Origin: Acidimicrobiaceae bacterium
GTDB taxonomy: Bacteria > Actinomycetota > Acidimicrobiia > Acidimicrobiales > UBA8592
DNA length: 38,006 bases
Reading direction: 5' to 3'
NCBI GenBank assembly: GCA_002715405.1
Contig: PAZD01000015.1
Span: 10,233 to 48,238, forward strand
Translations under genes and position numbers: made by a program
Notes under the pieces: generated by a model
Told to the model about the DNA's origin: nothing
Database searches by the model: none
The model's input: the letters and a program-made list of their open reading frames with translations, nothing else
Part shown: positions 24,044 to 33,620 of the stretch, in pieces
Layout: the number at the start of each line of letters is the position of its first letter
How positions within the stretch are numbered: position 1 is the first letter of the stretch

Positions 24044-27000
24044 GTGTTCCTGAAATCGATGACCTTAAAGGGATTTAAGTCCTTTGCTGATTCTACTATT
24101 CTAGATTTTGAGCCAGGAGTGGCCGTAGTCGTAGGCCCGAACGGTAGTGGGAAGTCAAATGTTGTTGACGCAATTGCGTGGGTCCTTGGTGCTCAAGCTC
24201 CAGCTGCAGTTCGTTCTCAGAAAATGGACGATGTTATTTTTGCTGGAACTGCGAAAAGAGCTGCCTTAGGGCGAGCTGAGGTTGCTCTAACGATTGATAA
24301 CTCCGCAAGAATGCTTCCGATTGATTTCGAGGAAGTGACGATAAAAAGAACACTTTTTAGAGATGGAGAGAGTGAATATGCAATGAATGAAGTTCCATGC
24401 AGGCTCATGGATATTCAAGAGTTGCTAAGCGATACCGGGGTGGGGCGCCATCAACACGTAATCGTTTCTCAAGGCCAGATAGATGCAGTGCTTAATGCAA
24501 AACCCGAAGAACGTCGAGCGATCATAGAAGAAGCCGCTGGGATCCTTAAGTATCGTCGGAGAAAGGAGAAGTCTCAGAGGCGATTGAAGGCTTCAGAAGA
24601 GAATCTCACACGACTACAAGACTTGGTTCGCGAAGTCAAACGGCAGCTGAAACCTTTAGAACGACAGGCTGAAGCTGCTCGTACTCATGGAACATTGGCT
24701 ACCGAGCTAAGTACTTTGCAGATACACCTCGTTGGGAGGGAAATAGCGGCACTGCGCGAAGCGATCCGAGCTATCCAAGCTGGTAGGCAAGAGCAAAATG
24801 AATCAGAAAAAAGTATCCGTTCAGAACTGAGTCTTCTTGATTCGCAGATTGAATCAGCCGAAGAGCAATTAGCTTCAACAGGAACTGGAGAAGCCGGCGA
24901 TCAGCTTGCACATGTCGAAGGTTTACGTGAGCGCGCCAGAGGACTTAAGGCGTTGTTAACAGAGCGGATAAGCGGACTGCAGCGTGACCTTGATCGACGT
25001 CTTGACGGGGGCGTTGTAGAAACGTTGGAAGCTGAATCAGCCAGACTCCAAAAAGAACTTCAAGAAACTCATGAAAGAACTAAATTTCTTGAGCCTTCAA
25101 CATTAGAAGTAGCGGAAGCAGAAAAGAACCTAAAGGAAGAAAGGCTCGAGTTTCAACAGAAACTTTTTGAAGATATTTCACCTCATGGAGTTGAAGCAGC
25201 TGAAGCACGAGGCAAATTAACGGCAATTAAGAGTTCTATCGAAATGATAGGGATTACACGATTGCAATTGCAGGAGAGAATTGCTGCTATCAACAAAAAT
25301 GAAAGCGATAGTAATCAGCTTTTAGGTGAACTCCAAGACAAAATGTTAACGCTCAATACTGAGATAAATACTCTTAATACAGAGATCGAGTCTCATATCG
25401 AATCAGTGCTTTTGGCTGAATCAGAAGAGAAGAACACTGAGAAGCTTCTGGCTGAGGCCAGATTAGAAAGCAAGGCATGGGTTTCTAGGGCAGATGCCTT
25501 ATCCGAAGCGCTCGATCAAGTAAGAAAATCCAGTGGTGTTGAGGAGCTATCTGACTTAGAAGGTGTTATTGGAACCCTTTTGGAACTTATTGAAATCGAC
25601 GATGGTTGGGAAGCAGCTTTTGAAGCAGCTGTTGGCCAAAGTATCGCCTCAGTTGTTGTTAGAGATCTACAAACAGCCAAAAAGGCATTGGAGTCTCTCC
25701 GAGCCGGAGATTTCGCCGGTGGAGTCCTTGCTGTGGATTCACTCACTAAGCCAGACAAGATTGGAACTTTACGGCCTCACATTCATACAGGAACACCATC
25801 TGTCGGGGTTCTCCTCGATGTGTTAATAGGGAGTGTGGACGTAGCAGATGATTGGAGAACTGGCGTTGCTATGGCCTCATCAAATCCTCTTGGTGTTTAT
25901 GTAACAAAGGATGGTGATAGGTTTGCTTCTGATGGCTGGCGCGTGGGGACTGATGGTTCAGCTGCTACCGGAAGCGCTTTGGAGGAAGCGCTGAGTCAAT
26001 CTGAAAAGGCTATTACTGGGGTTCGACAATTAGAAATAACACAAAATGAATGCAGGCGCATACGAAAAGATGCTGAGAGCGCGCTAGGAAACCGCCGAAA
26101 CCGATTACTCGAGACACAAAGAGATTATGACGAGATAAAGGATGCTTTTTCTCGGACAGAAAGCGATCTGCGAGCATTACGAGTAGAGGTCGAAGGGTTG
26201 GAGCTGCAGGAAGCCACTGCGAATACAACACTCCAAGAACATCTTCAAATCCAAGAAGAGATTCTTGGAGTATTACCAGAATTAGAATTAAATGAGACCG
26301 ATGTCCTTGAAAGAAGTAAAGAAGCTGAAAAGGCAGGCCAAGAATTAGATCGCAAAGCAGCTGAATTAGGTGAACGGCGGACTGAGATTGAAACCCAGAT
26401 AGCCGCTAATAAAGAAAGAAAGCAATTTATTGAGCATCGGCTAGCAGACCTAAATGAACGGCTTGAGGGCTATGCTATCGAGCGATCTCAGGCAACTGAA
26501 CGAAGATTACGGCTAGAAAAAAAGCTTCGATTAGCGGAAGTCCTTCGAAAAATAGTTGAAGAAAAGTCCGAAGCAGTTGAGCTCGAATTACTTGAACTCC
26601 GGCGTATACGTCAGGAACAATCTGCAGCGGCTCAGGCGGCAATAGGGCAGTTAGATAAGTTCCGAAAGGCACGTAGTGAATTAGAAACCCGTTTAACTAA
26701 GATTCGCGAAGAACTTCATCGTTCAGAACTCAAAGAGGCTGAATCATCGCTCAAATTAGAAGCCGCAGTTGATGGTCTACGAAGAGACTTCGATTGTGAG
26801 CCGGGTGTTGCAGTCAATACGGGGTGCCCTCCGCTTGAAGGGGTGACCGCGAAGGCGCGGGTAAGAGAGCTTGAACGAGAATTGAAGATTATGGGTCCTG
26901 TTAATCCGCTAGCGCTTGAAGAGTATGAAGCGTTAAATAGTCGATATGAATTCCTAATTGAGCAGTTAGACGATGTAAAAGAATCCAGACGAGAACTCAA

Positions 27001-27529
27001 TAAGGTAATTCGAGCTATAGACAAGGAAATCGTTGCAGTCTTTAGTTCGGCCTTCTCCGATGTCGCAACCAATTTTGAAACATTATTTTCTTCTCTTTTC
27101 CCTGGCGGTATTGGCAGTTTGAAATTAACTGAGCCAAACAAGCTTCTCGAAACGGGTATCGAAATCGAAGCAAAGCCTTCGGGTAAAAATGTTAAAAAAC
27201 TTTCACTCTTGTCTGGTGGTGAACGTTCGCTTACATCCTTGGCTTTTCTTTTCTCGATCTTTCGGAGTCGGCCATCACCTTTTTATGTCTTGGACGAAGT
27301 CGAAGCCGCCCTCGATGATGTCAACCTTCAGCGATTCCTTCATCTTATTCGAGAGTTCAGAGACGAAGCTCAGCTAATAATTGTTAGCCATCAGAAGCGT
27401 ACTATGGAAGCAGCAGACTGCGTTTATGGGGTCACGATGAAACCAGGTGGATCGACAAAGGTATTAAGTGAGAAACCTGCTCAGGAACCTCCTTTGATTG
27501 AAGCTCGGAAAGAAATCTCAGTTCAATAA
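24044..27529 (+). CDS. smc: Chromosome segregation ATPase SMC
   Basis: Condensin subunit that organises and segregates the chromosome with ScpA/ScpB (not in this window). The 1161 residues have the canonical order: Walker A GPNGSGKSNVVDAI (31-44), two long coiled-coil arms rich in Glu/Arg/Leu, a hinge at about 495-645 (GVIGTLLELIEIDDGWEAAFEAAVG onward), then C-terminal LLSGGERSLTSLAFLF (signature, from about 1055) and FYVLDEVEAALDD (Walker B, Asp1084-Glu1085), followed by IIVSHQKRTMEAAD (His switch). The start is GTG with a leaderless signature. Follows mutM by 60 bp. Confidence 0.97.
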   Translation: MFLKSMTLKGFKSFADSTILDFEPGVAVVVGPNGSGKSNVVDAIAWVLGAQAPAAVRSQKMDDVIFAGTAKRAALGRAEVALTIDNSARMLPIDFEEVTIKRTLFRDGESEYAMNEVPCRLMDIQELLSDTGVGRHQHVIVSQGQIDAVLNAKPEERRAIIEEAAGILKYRRRKEKSQRRLKASEENLTRLQDLVREVKRQLKPLERQAEAARTHGTLATELSTLQIHLVGREIAALREAIRAIQAGRQEQNESEKSIRSELSLLDSQIESAEEQLASTGTGEAGDQLAHVEGLRERARGLKALLTERISGLQRDLDRRLDGGVVETLEAESARLQKELQETHERTKFLEPSTLEVAEAEKNLKEERLEFQQKLFEDISPHGVEAAEARGKLTAIKSSIEMIGITRLQLQERIAAINKNESDSNQLLGELQDKMLTLNTEINTLNTEIESHIESVLLAESEEKNTEKLLAEARLESKAWVSRADALSEALDQVRKSSGVEELSDLEGVIGTLLELIEIDDGWEAAFEAAVGQSIASVVVRDLQTAKKALESLRAGDFAGGVLAVDSLTKPDKIGTLRPHIHTGTPSVGVLLDVLIGSVDVADDWRTGVAMASSNPLGVYVTKDGDRFASDGWRVGTDGSAATGSALEEALSQSEKAITGVRQLEITQNECRRIRKDAESALGNRRNRLLETQRDYDEIKDAFSRTESDLRALRVEVEGLELQEATANTTLQEHLQIQEEILGVLPELELNETDVLERSKEAEKAGQELDRKAAELGERRTEIETQIAANKERKQFIEHRLADLNERLEGYAIERSQATERRLRLEKKLRLAEVLRKIVEEKSEAVELELLELRRIRQEQSAAAQAAIGQLDKFRKARSELETRLTKIREELHRSELKEAESSLKLEAAVDGLRRDFDCEPGVAVNTGCPPLEGVTAKARVRELERELKIMGPVNPLALEEYEALNSRYEFLIEQLDDVKESRRELNKVIRAIDKEIVAVFSSAFSDVATNFETLFSSLFPGGIGSLKLTEPNKLLETGIEIEAKPSGKNVKKLSLLSGGERSLTSLAFLFSIFRSRPSPFYVLDEVEAALDDVNLQRFLHLIREFRDEAQLIIVSHQKRTMEAADCVYGVTMKPGGSTKVLSEKPAQEPPLIEARKEISVQ

Positions 27530-27621
27530 CGTCTAACGCTATTTTTGAAGTCAAAAACCGTCTACCAGCTTGCTCTCTACCCATAGATAGGCATGTAGAA
27601 TAGGAGAAGCCGAGCTAGATA

Positions 27622-29070
27622 ATGAATCGAGCGAAATACCCTCAACCAGATTCCTATTCAGGAAAAAATATGCCTCAAGAGAACGATCCAAACGATTCAG
27701 CATCATTTCCATACTCTCTCGAAAGAGATAATCAAGAAATTGATAGCGACGCTCTTCCCGAAGAAAACCAAACACTGCATTCAGATTCTGGGGTGACTAC
27801 TAACTGGGACAAGTACATATCTGAAACAAGAGAAATCGACTCTCCTCCGGAACCTCAGAGAGTCTTTGAGGAAAATGAAACTGACATTAATGCAGTTTCC
27901 GATAGGGGCTTAGACACAACAAGTTATTCAGGAAGTCGGTATTTCTTCGCCAGATCAATCCTCATGGTATTTATGGCGGCAGTACTAATTCTTGGAGGAG
28001 TGCTAATTGGGATTTACGGTTGGGTCGAGTCTGATCAATTAGTCATTGAACAAACAGTAGTACCTGCACCTGAAGTAGTAACAAGTGCTCCCGGCCAAGA
28101 TACTGAACCAGAGGTACAAGATACTGCCGCAGCACAAATAGAAACTCCTGAATCTCCTGCGCCTTCCCGAATCGCAGAAACTGATGAACCTGTTACTGCG
28201 GTCGCAGCCGCCGTCTCGCCATCAGTTGTGAGAATTGATACCACTACAGGAACAGGAAGCGGGATTATTCTGGATACTAACGGGCTTGTGGTCACGAATG
28301 CTCATGTTGTTAATGGAGTTCAAACGGTGGATATTCGATTGGCTGATGGAACTAGAGCAGCCGGAACCGTTCTTGGCTCCGACCCCAATGTGGACGTAGC
28401 GATAGTCAGGATAGAAGGTGATGCGATATTGGAAAAAGCTCAATTTGCTTCGTCTGATACGGTGCAAGTCGGTCAGTTGGCAGTAGCGATTGGAAGTCCT
28501 TTCGGGCTGGAACAAAGCGTTACCGCTGGAATTGTTTCAGCTATAAATCGAGCTGTACAGCATGCAAATGTGGTCGATGGAAGTCTCACCGTGGTTGAAA
28601 TGATTCAAACTGACGCACCAATAAATCCAGGGAACTCTGGGGGAGCTTTGGCTGATCGGCAAGGACGCGTTATTGGAATGAACACATCGATCAGAACAGA
28701 TGGGATAGTTGCCGGCAACCTTGGAGTTGGTTTCGCTATTCCAAGTGACACTCTTCTTCTTGTTGCTGACCGGATTGTCAACGGAGAGTCTCTAGACGTA
28801 GGTTTTCTCGGAATCAGTGGTCAGAATCCTGCGCTCGGGCGAGCTGGAGCTCTTATCGTTGATGTTATTGAAGGTAGCCCAGCATGGGAAGGAGGCCTTA
28901 ACCCTGGCGATCTTGTCATATCAGTGGATGGGTCTCCAATCTTGGGCATGTCAGAGCTTGCAGCAAAAATTCGTCTTACTTCGCCAGGGACCCCCGTTGA
29001 GATTGAGGTAATCCGAAATGGAGAGCAGGCTGTCTTTATCGTAGTCTTGGGCACCCTGGGTAGTAACTGA
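27622..29070 (+). CDS. Membrane-anchored HtrA/DegP-like trypsin-type serine protease with PDZ domain
   Basis: Envelope protease/chaperone for quality control. Residues 1-108 are acidic, low-complexity and predicted cytosolic; one transmembrane segment spans about 109-134 (SILMVFMAAVLILGGVLIG). A Pro/Ala/Glu-rich linker follows, then the protease domain with His228 (VVTNAHVVNG), Asp258 (PNVDVAIVRI) and Ser339 (INPGNSGGAL). A single PDZ domain covers about 395-478. The start could also be the ATG at 27670, which has AGGAAA in front; a TAGGAG lies 17 bases before the ATG at 27622. It is inserted between smc and ftsY, where such a gene is not standard. Confidence 0.9.
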   Translation: MNRAKYPQPDSYSGKNMPQENDPNDSASFPYSLERDNQEIDSDALPEENQTLHSDSGVTTNWDKYISETREIDSPPEPQRVFEENETDINAVSDRGLDTTSYSGSRYFFARSILMVFMAAVLILGGVLIGIYGWVESDQLVIEQTVVPAPEVVTSAPGQDTEPEVQDTAAAQIETPESPAPSRIAETDEPVTAVAAAVSPSVVRIDTTTGTGSGIILDTNGLVVTNAHVVNGVQTVDIRLADGTRAAGTVLGSDPNVDVAIVRIEGDAILEKAQFASSDTVQVGQLAVAIGSPFGLEQSVTAGIVSAINRAVQHANVVDGSLTVVEMIQTDAPINPGNSGGALADRQGRVIGMNTSIRTDGIVAGNLGVGFAIPSDTLLLVADRIVNGESLDVGFLGISGQNPALGRAGALIVDVIEGSPAWEGGLNPGDLVISVDGSPILGMSELAAKIRLTSPGTPVEIEVIRNGEQAVFIVVLGTLGSN

Positions 29071-29085
29071 TTTACGGGTCTAAAG

Positions 29086-29985
29086 ATGGTAAATTTTTCG
29101 CGCCAGCTAACCAACACCAGAAAAAAGTTTGCCTTGTTCGGTAAGGCATCCCATAGTCGAGGAATTGATGACTCTATTTGGATTGAGATTGAAGAGACCC
29201 TCATAGCGGCAGATGTAGGGGTTAGCGTTTCTTTAAATATTGTCGAGAAACTGAAATTGGAATCGAAAAGCAATGGCGCCAAGTCTCTTCTAGAGCTCAC
29301 CGGGATACTGAAGGAGCAACTAGTTGAAACGCTTTCAGGTTATGACCGGACTTTAGTTAATGACGGTAATCCATCAGTGTGGTTGTTTGTGGGGACAAAC
29401 GGGGTTGGGAAGACAACTTCAATAGGTAAATTAGCGAACAGTATTCACAAAGATGGACATTCAGTCGTTCTAGCTGCCGGTGATACATTTCGTGCAGGAG
29501 CTACGGAACAATTGGGACTTTGGGCCAAACGTGCCGGATCCCAGATCGTGAAAGGAGCGGAGGGGGCAGATCCAAGTTCAGTTATTTTTGATGCTACCGA
29601 GTTTGCGAATGCGCGAGGAATCCCTTTAGTAATTGCAGATACAGCGGGAAGACTTCACACAAAGAAAAATTTGATGGAGGAACTTTCTAAGATTCAACAA
29701 GTAGCAGGGAAAGGGCCGGGGTCCGTTCAAGAGATTTTACTCGTTATTGATTCAACCACTGGACAAAATGGCCTAACCCAAGCCGCCCAATTTGCTGAAG
29801 CTGTCGATGTAACAGGGGTCGTACTGACAAAATTAGATGGATCAGCACGAGGAGGAATAATCTTTGCGATACAGGATCAATTGGGAATTCCGGTGAAGCT
29901 AGTAGGAATTGGTGAAAACCTCGATGATTTGGTTCCATTCGATGCAGAGGCCTTTGTAGATGCTTTATTCGAAACAAAGGCATAG
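29086..29985 (+). CDS. ftsY: Signal recognition particle receptor FtsY
   Basis: Membrane GTPase that docks SRP-ribosome complexes at the translocon. The NG domain is complete: GTNGVGKTTSIGKLA (G1, 103-117), AAGDTFRAGATEQL (G2), IADTAGRLHTKKNLMEEL (G3) and LTKLDGSARGG (G4). The product is 299 residues because the acidic A domain is nearly absent; only a short basic amphipathic N-terminus (NFSRQLTNTRKKFALFGK) remains as a possible membrane-targeting helix. Starts 15 bases after the protease stop. Partner Ffh is next. Confidence 0.95.
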   Translation: MVNFSRQLTNTRKKFALFGKASHSRGIDDSIWIEIEETLIAADVGVSVSLNIVEKLKLESKSNGAKSLLELTGILKEQLVETLSGYDRTLVNDGNPSVWLFVGTNGVGKTTSIGKLANSIHKDGHSVVLAAGDTFRAGATEQLGLWAKRAGSQIVKGAEGADPSSVIFDATEFANARGIPLVIADTAGRLHTKKNLMEELSKIQQVAGKGPGSVQEILLVIDSTTGQNGLTQAAQFAEAVDVTGVVLTKLDGSARGGIIFAIQDQLGIPVKLVGIGENLDDLVPFDAEAFVDALFETKA

Positions 29986-30036
29986 AGTGAAGCTGCTGGA
30001 GCCCTGTGTTTGTGAACTAGTTAGTTTGAGGTAACC

Positions 30037-31503
30037 GTGTTCGAAATTTTATCCGACCGCCTGTCAGGAATATTCGGGCGATTAAGAAGCAAAGGGCGAC
30101 TCTCTGAAGGCGATATCGACGAGGTGCTCGGTGAAGTCCGCATTGCGTTGCTTGAAGCAGATGTCAACTTGAATGTTGTTAAAGAGTTCCAGCTGGCAGT
30201 TAAGCAACGATGCCTTGATGCTGGTATTCAGAAAGCACTAAACCCCGCACAACAGGTTGTCAAGAGCGTAAATGATGAGCTTATTAATGTGTTAGGTGGA
30301 GATGCTATGAAATTCTCATATGCAGAAAAACCTCCAACAGTAATCTTGCTGGCCGGGCTTCAAGGTGTCGGGAAGACGACCAGTGCAGCGAAACTTGCCC
30401 GATGGTTTAAATCCCAAGGCAGAAATCCAATACTTGTTGGGGCTGATCTTCAGCGCCCAGCAGCTGTCCAACAGCTTCAAACTCTGGCGCAATCGATAGA
30501 TGTACCAGTTTTTTCTAATACTGGAGATCCGGTTGAAACAGCGAAGGAAGGTGTTCTTGAAGCAGAACATTTGGGCCGAGATGTTGTGATTTGCGATACA
30601 GCAGGCCGCTTGAGTGTTGACGAAGAGATGATGGAGGAAATTCAACGTATTTCGGATTCGATCACTCCGCATTACACGCTTTTCGTGATCGATTCTATGA
30701 CGGGCCAGGACGCAGTAAATGTTGCTGAAGCATTTGACGAGAAACTTGAGCTTGACGCGATGATCCTAACAAAGCTTGATGGTGATGCCAGAGGTGGGGC
30801 AGCACTTTCAGCTAAATCGGTAGTAGGTAAACCCATTGCATTTGTTTCAACTGGAGAAAAGCTTGAAGATTTTGAGCAGTTTCACCCCGATCGGCTTGCT
30901 AACAGAATCCTTGGGATGGGCGATGTCCTTACCTTGATCGAGAAAGCAGAAGAAGCATTCGATAAGGATGAAGCTGAAAAAGCAGCACTAAAGCTTATTG
31001 GTGGCCAGTTCACCTTGGACGACTTTCTTGATCAGATGCAACAATTAAAGAAAATGGGTCCGCTTCAGAATCTTGTTGAGATGATGCCGGATATGCCACA
31101 AGGAGTTGATAGCTCCGATATAGATGACGGGCATTTAATTCGCCTTGAGGCAATAATCCAATCAATGACAGCTGATGAACGAACGGTCCCCGTGATTATT
31201 GACGGTTCGCGACGAAGCAGAATAGCTAAAGGGTCTGGAACAACCGCCCATGAAGTAGGTCAACTTCTAAAACAATTTAAAGAAATAAAAAAGCTGATGA
31301 AAGGCCAAAAAAAGCCGAATAGAAAACAACGTAACAAAAAGAAACAAGGAGGAAAGAGAAAGGGAGGGAGGACCACTCCCAGAATTTCTAAAGACCAAGA
31401 CAGTATTAGTGTGCCAAAGGAAATAGAAGAATTAGTTTCGCAGTCCGATCCCAAGGAATTTGACCTATCAAAATTTGGCACGCTACCGGAACATGATATG
31501 TAG
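30037..31503 (+). CDS. ffh: Signal recognition particle protein Ffh
   Basis: Binds signal peptides and the SRP RNA and targets ribosomes to FtsY. The N domain is followed by G1 GLQGVGKTTSAAKLA (107-121), DLQRPAAVQQL, CDTAGRLSVDEEMM, ILTKLDGDARGGAALS, then the methionine-containing M domain (FLDQMQQLKKMGPL, EMMPDMP) and the RNA-binding SRRSRIAKGSGTTAHEVGQLLKQF helix-turn-helix (key part SRIAKGSG). The C-terminus has a very basic Lys/Arg tract (about 415-445) and then an acidic tail, making 488 residues against about 450 in E. coli. GAGG precedes the GTG start by eight bases. Confidence 0.96.
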   Translation: MFEILSDRLSGIFGRLRSKGRLSEGDIDEVLGEVRIALLEADVNLNVVKEFQLAVKQRCLDAGIQKALNPAQQVVKSVNDELINVLGGDAMKFSYAEKPPTVILLAGLQGVGKTTSAAKLARWFKSQGRNPILVGADLQRPAAVQQLQTLAQSIDVPVFSNTGDPVETAKEGVLEAEHLGRDVVICDTAGRLSVDEEMMEEIQRISDSITPHYTLFVIDSMTGQDAVNVAEAFDEKLELDAMILTKLDGDARGGAALSAKSVVGKPIAFVSTGEKLEDFEQFHPDRLANRILGMGDVLTLIEKAEEAFDKDEAEKAALKLIGGQFTLDDFLDQMQQLKKMGPLQNLVEMMPDMPQGVDSSDIDDGHLIRLEAIIQSMTADERTVPVIIDGSRRSRIAKGSGTTAHEVGQLLKQFKEIKKLMKGQKKPNRKQRNKKKQGGKRKGGRTTPRISKDQDSISVPKEIEELVSQSDPKEFDLSKFGTLPEHDM

Positions 31504-31548
31504 AGAAATTTAAGATGTTTGAAGGAAATATCGTAAAGATCATTGAAC

Positions 31549-31599
31549 CCGACATTTTTTTCGGCACACTATGAACTGACCGAATTTTTGTTCGGACAT
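31549..31599. repeat. Two similar tandem hairpins in the ffh-rpsP gap
   Basis: CCGA-N8-TCGG at 31549-31564 and CCGAA-N6-TTCGG at 31580-31595, both with T-rich loops and similar flanks, spaced 31 bases apart. They could be weak terminators of ffh or parts of an rpsP leader; not decidable from sequence alone. Confidence 0.4.
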
Positions 31600-31604
31600 G
31601 CCTT

Positions 31605-31623
31605 ATTTGGGATATCCCCAAAT
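31605..31623 (+). promoter_or_regulatory. Inverted repeat upstream of rpsP
   Basis: ATTTGGG (31605-31611) and CCCAAAT (31617-31623) pair around a five-base loop ATATC, 60 bases before the rpsP start. No T-run follows, so it is more likely a protein- or RNA-level control site than a terminator. Confidence 0.35.
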
Positions 31624-31683
31624 ATGGTGCTTTCCGAAACATTTAATGATCAAGACATTACGAATTGAGAAAGAAGAAAGAAA

Positions 31684-32046
31684 GTGGCAGTTAAACTTCG
31701 CCTAGTGCGAACGGGAAAAAAGAAGCAGCCGACATATCGTCTTGTTGCTGCCGATAGTCGTTTCCCCCGAAATGGTCGATTCATAGAAATCCTTGGAACG
31801 TATGAACCACGCCATGACCCATCTCGAATAAATATCGACAACGAGCGAGCAGTCCATTGGCTTCGTCATGGGGCTCAGCCAACAGAGACTGTTGAAAAGA
31901 TCTTACGTATTTCAGGCGCTTGGGAAGAGTTCACCGGAAAGCCCCTTGAACCGGTGGTTTACCCAGAGAAGAAGAAAGCGGTTGAAGAGGCGGCTGAAGA
32001 GGAAGCTGAGCCAGAGGCGGCTGAAGATTCGAAAGAGGAAGAGTAA
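31684..32046 (+). CDS. rpsP: 30S ribosomal protein S16
   Basis: Early-assembly protein of the small subunit. The start AVKLRLVRTGKKKQPTYRLVAADSR is diagnostic, followed by IEILGTYEPRHDP and INIDNERAVHWLRHGAQPTETV. At 120 residues it is longer than E. coli S16 (82) because of an acidic C-terminal tail rich in Glu and Ala (from about residue 95). GTG start with a purine-rich GAAGAAAG in front. The stop overlaps the khpA ATG by one base. Confidence 0.96.
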   Translation: MAVKLRLVRTGKKKQPTYRLVAADSRFPRNGRFIEILGTYEPRHDPSRINIDNERAVHWLRHGAQPTETVEKILRISGAWEEFTGKPLEPVVYPEKKKAVEEAAEEEAEPEAAEDSKEEE

Positions 32047-32306
32047 TGGCTGATGGAGTCACAGAAGCCCCACATGCATTGGCAACGCTCGAACATATCG
32101 TTAAATCAGTAGTGGAGAAACCTGACGAAGTTCAAATAGATGTCACCAGCGGCGATGAGGGTGTCTCAATAGCCGTAAAGGTCGGTGACGGCGATATGGG
32201 TCGAGTAATTGGGCGACGTGGAAGGATAGCTAATGCTATTAGAACTGTGGTACAGGCTGCTGCAGTGCGAGACGGTATTTCAGTCGCAGTAGAGTTTGTC
32301 GATTAG
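32046..32306 (+). CDS. khpA: KH-domain RNA-binding protein KhpA
   Basis: Small RNA-binding protein that works with KhpB in cell-division and sRNA control in Gram-positive bacteria. The 86 residues form one KH domain with the GRRG loop at 56-59 (GRVIGRRGRIANAIRTVV). The position between rpsP and rimM is universal in this cluster. It is translationally coupled to rpsP by a one-base stop/start overlap. Confidence 0.94.
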   Translation: MADGVTEAPHALATLEHIVKSVVEKPDEVQIDVTSGDEGVSIAVKVGDGDMGRVIGRRGRIANAIRTVVQAAAVRDGISVAVEFVD

Positions 32307-32404
32307 TCAAACGATTAAACCTAAGGGACCAAGACATACCGCAGTTAATCCCTACTAGCTCTAAAAATGGTATTCTTAGGCAATTCAAACCCTAGGTAGA
32401 AATC

Positions 32405-32884
32405 ATGAAGTTGCTTGAAGTTGCGAGAATAGGCAAAGCTCATGGCCTACAAGGTGAACTTTCTGTTCATCTGATTACTAACATTACCGAACGAGTATCA
32501 CCTGGTTCGCTACTTTTCCTAGAAGATGAAAGTGAACTGCTGGTGAAATCTTCAAAACCATATAAACGTAATTACCTCGTTATGTTTGAAGGAGTCAATT
32601 CTCGATCATCCGCAGAAGAACTGGTTGGAGAAATACTGTATGGCGCTCCTATCGATGATGACACCATAATTTGGGCCCACGAGGTTATTGGATCCCGTGT
32701 CCTTGACAAAGATAGAAAGGAAATCGGTGTAGTAGCTGCAGTAGAGCCAAACCCTGCTAGTGACTTATTGGTGTTGGAAGACGGTTCTTTGATTCCTATG
32801 GTCTTTGTAAAGGGTCAAGAAGAAATGATTGTGAATGTAGAGATTCCTTCGGGTTTACTTGAAAGGGGGGATAATGAGAATTGA
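32405..32884 (+). CDS. rimM: Ribosome maturation factor RimM
   Basis: Assists 30S head assembly and binds S19. The N-terminal domain has VARIGKAHGLQGELSVHLIT, and the PRC-barrel half has EVIGSRVLDKDRKEIGVV, NPASDLLVLEDG and LIPMVFVKG. Length 159 is slightly short. TAGGTA lies six bases before the ATG, a near match to the leaderless pattern, and a second candidate TATTCT is at 32371-32376. Overlaps trmD by 11 bases. Confidence 0.93.
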   Translation: MKLLEVARIGKAHGLQGELSVHLITNITERVSPGSLLFLEDESELLVKSSKPYKRNYLVMFEGVNSRSSAEELVGEILYGAPIDDDTIIWAHEVIGSRVLDKDRKEIGVVAAVEPNPASDLLVLEDGSLIPMVFVKGQEEMIVNVEIPSGLLERGDNEN

Positions 32885-33617
32885 TGTATTTACGATATTC
32901 CCGACGTTAGTTGATGAGTTCGCTTCCGAGTCACTATTGGGTAAAGCTAGAAACAATGAAAATCTAGATTTAAGGTGTCACGATATCCGGTCATGTGCTG
33001 TTGGGAATCATAAGAGTGTAGACGATGCTCCATTCGGTGGGGGAGCGGGAATGGTTATGAAACCTGAACCTATCTTTGAGATAGTTGAAAGAGTTGATCC
33101 TCCAAGACCACTAATTATGCTGACACCTTTAGGAAAGCAATTTAAACAATCTGATGCAGATGACCTTTCGCAATTAAGCGGTTTTTCTCTTTTGTGCGGA
33201 AGATATGAGGGGATAGATCAACGGGTGGTCGATAATTTAGTAGATCGCCAGATTTCTTTAGGGGACTTCGTGCTTTCTGGAGGAGAGATAGCAGCGATAG
33301 CGATAATAGAAGCAGTAGCTCGACTAATTCCTGGCGTTATGGGAAACGAGGAATCCTCCAAAGATGAATCCTTTTTGCAAGACCTCCTTGAACATCCTCA
33401 ATATACACGGCCGCGTGAATACAAAGGGTATGCGGTTCCTAACGTTCTAGTTTCAGGAGATCATGAATCAATCGCTAGATGGCGAAAAGCGAAGTCACTT
33501 TTAATTACTATGGAGAACCGGCCTGATCTGATTATGAAACGTGGAGGAATCACGGATGAAGAACAGATCCTGCTCCGAGAGTATGCGAATGGTAATTTCA
33601 ATGCCTCTGAGGACTAA
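32874..33617 (+). CDS. trmD: tRNA (guanine-N1-)-methyltransferase TrmD
   Basis: Methylates G37 of tRNAs, preventing frameshifts. SPOUT trefoil-knot motifs are present: MRIDVFTIFP start, DDAPFGGGAGMVMKPEPIF, LLCGRYEGIDQRV, SLGDFVLSGGE and LLEHPQYTRP. The frame is open from a TTG at 32859, but AAAGGGGGG lies just before the ATG at 32874 and the family begins with MRIDV, so I start there (247 residues). Overlaps the end of rimM. Confidence 0.96.
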   Translation: MRIDVFTIFPTLVDEFASESLLGKARNNENLDLRCHDIRSCAVGNHKSVDDAPFGGGAGMVMKPEPIFEIVERVDPPRPLIMLTPLGKQFKQSDADDLSQLSGFSLLCGRYEGIDQRVVDNLVDRQISLGDFVLSGGEIAAIAIIEAVARLIPGVMGNEESSKDESFLQDLLEHPQYTRPREYKGYAVPNVLVSGDHESIARWRKAKSLLITMENRPDLIMKRGGITDEEQILLREYANGNFNASED

Positions 33618-33620
33618 TTT

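Noticed and set aside
32320..32381. Distant CCTAAG/CTTAGG pairing between khpA and rimM as a leader structure
   Set aside because: Six bases of complementarity over more than 40 bases of spacing is expected by chance.
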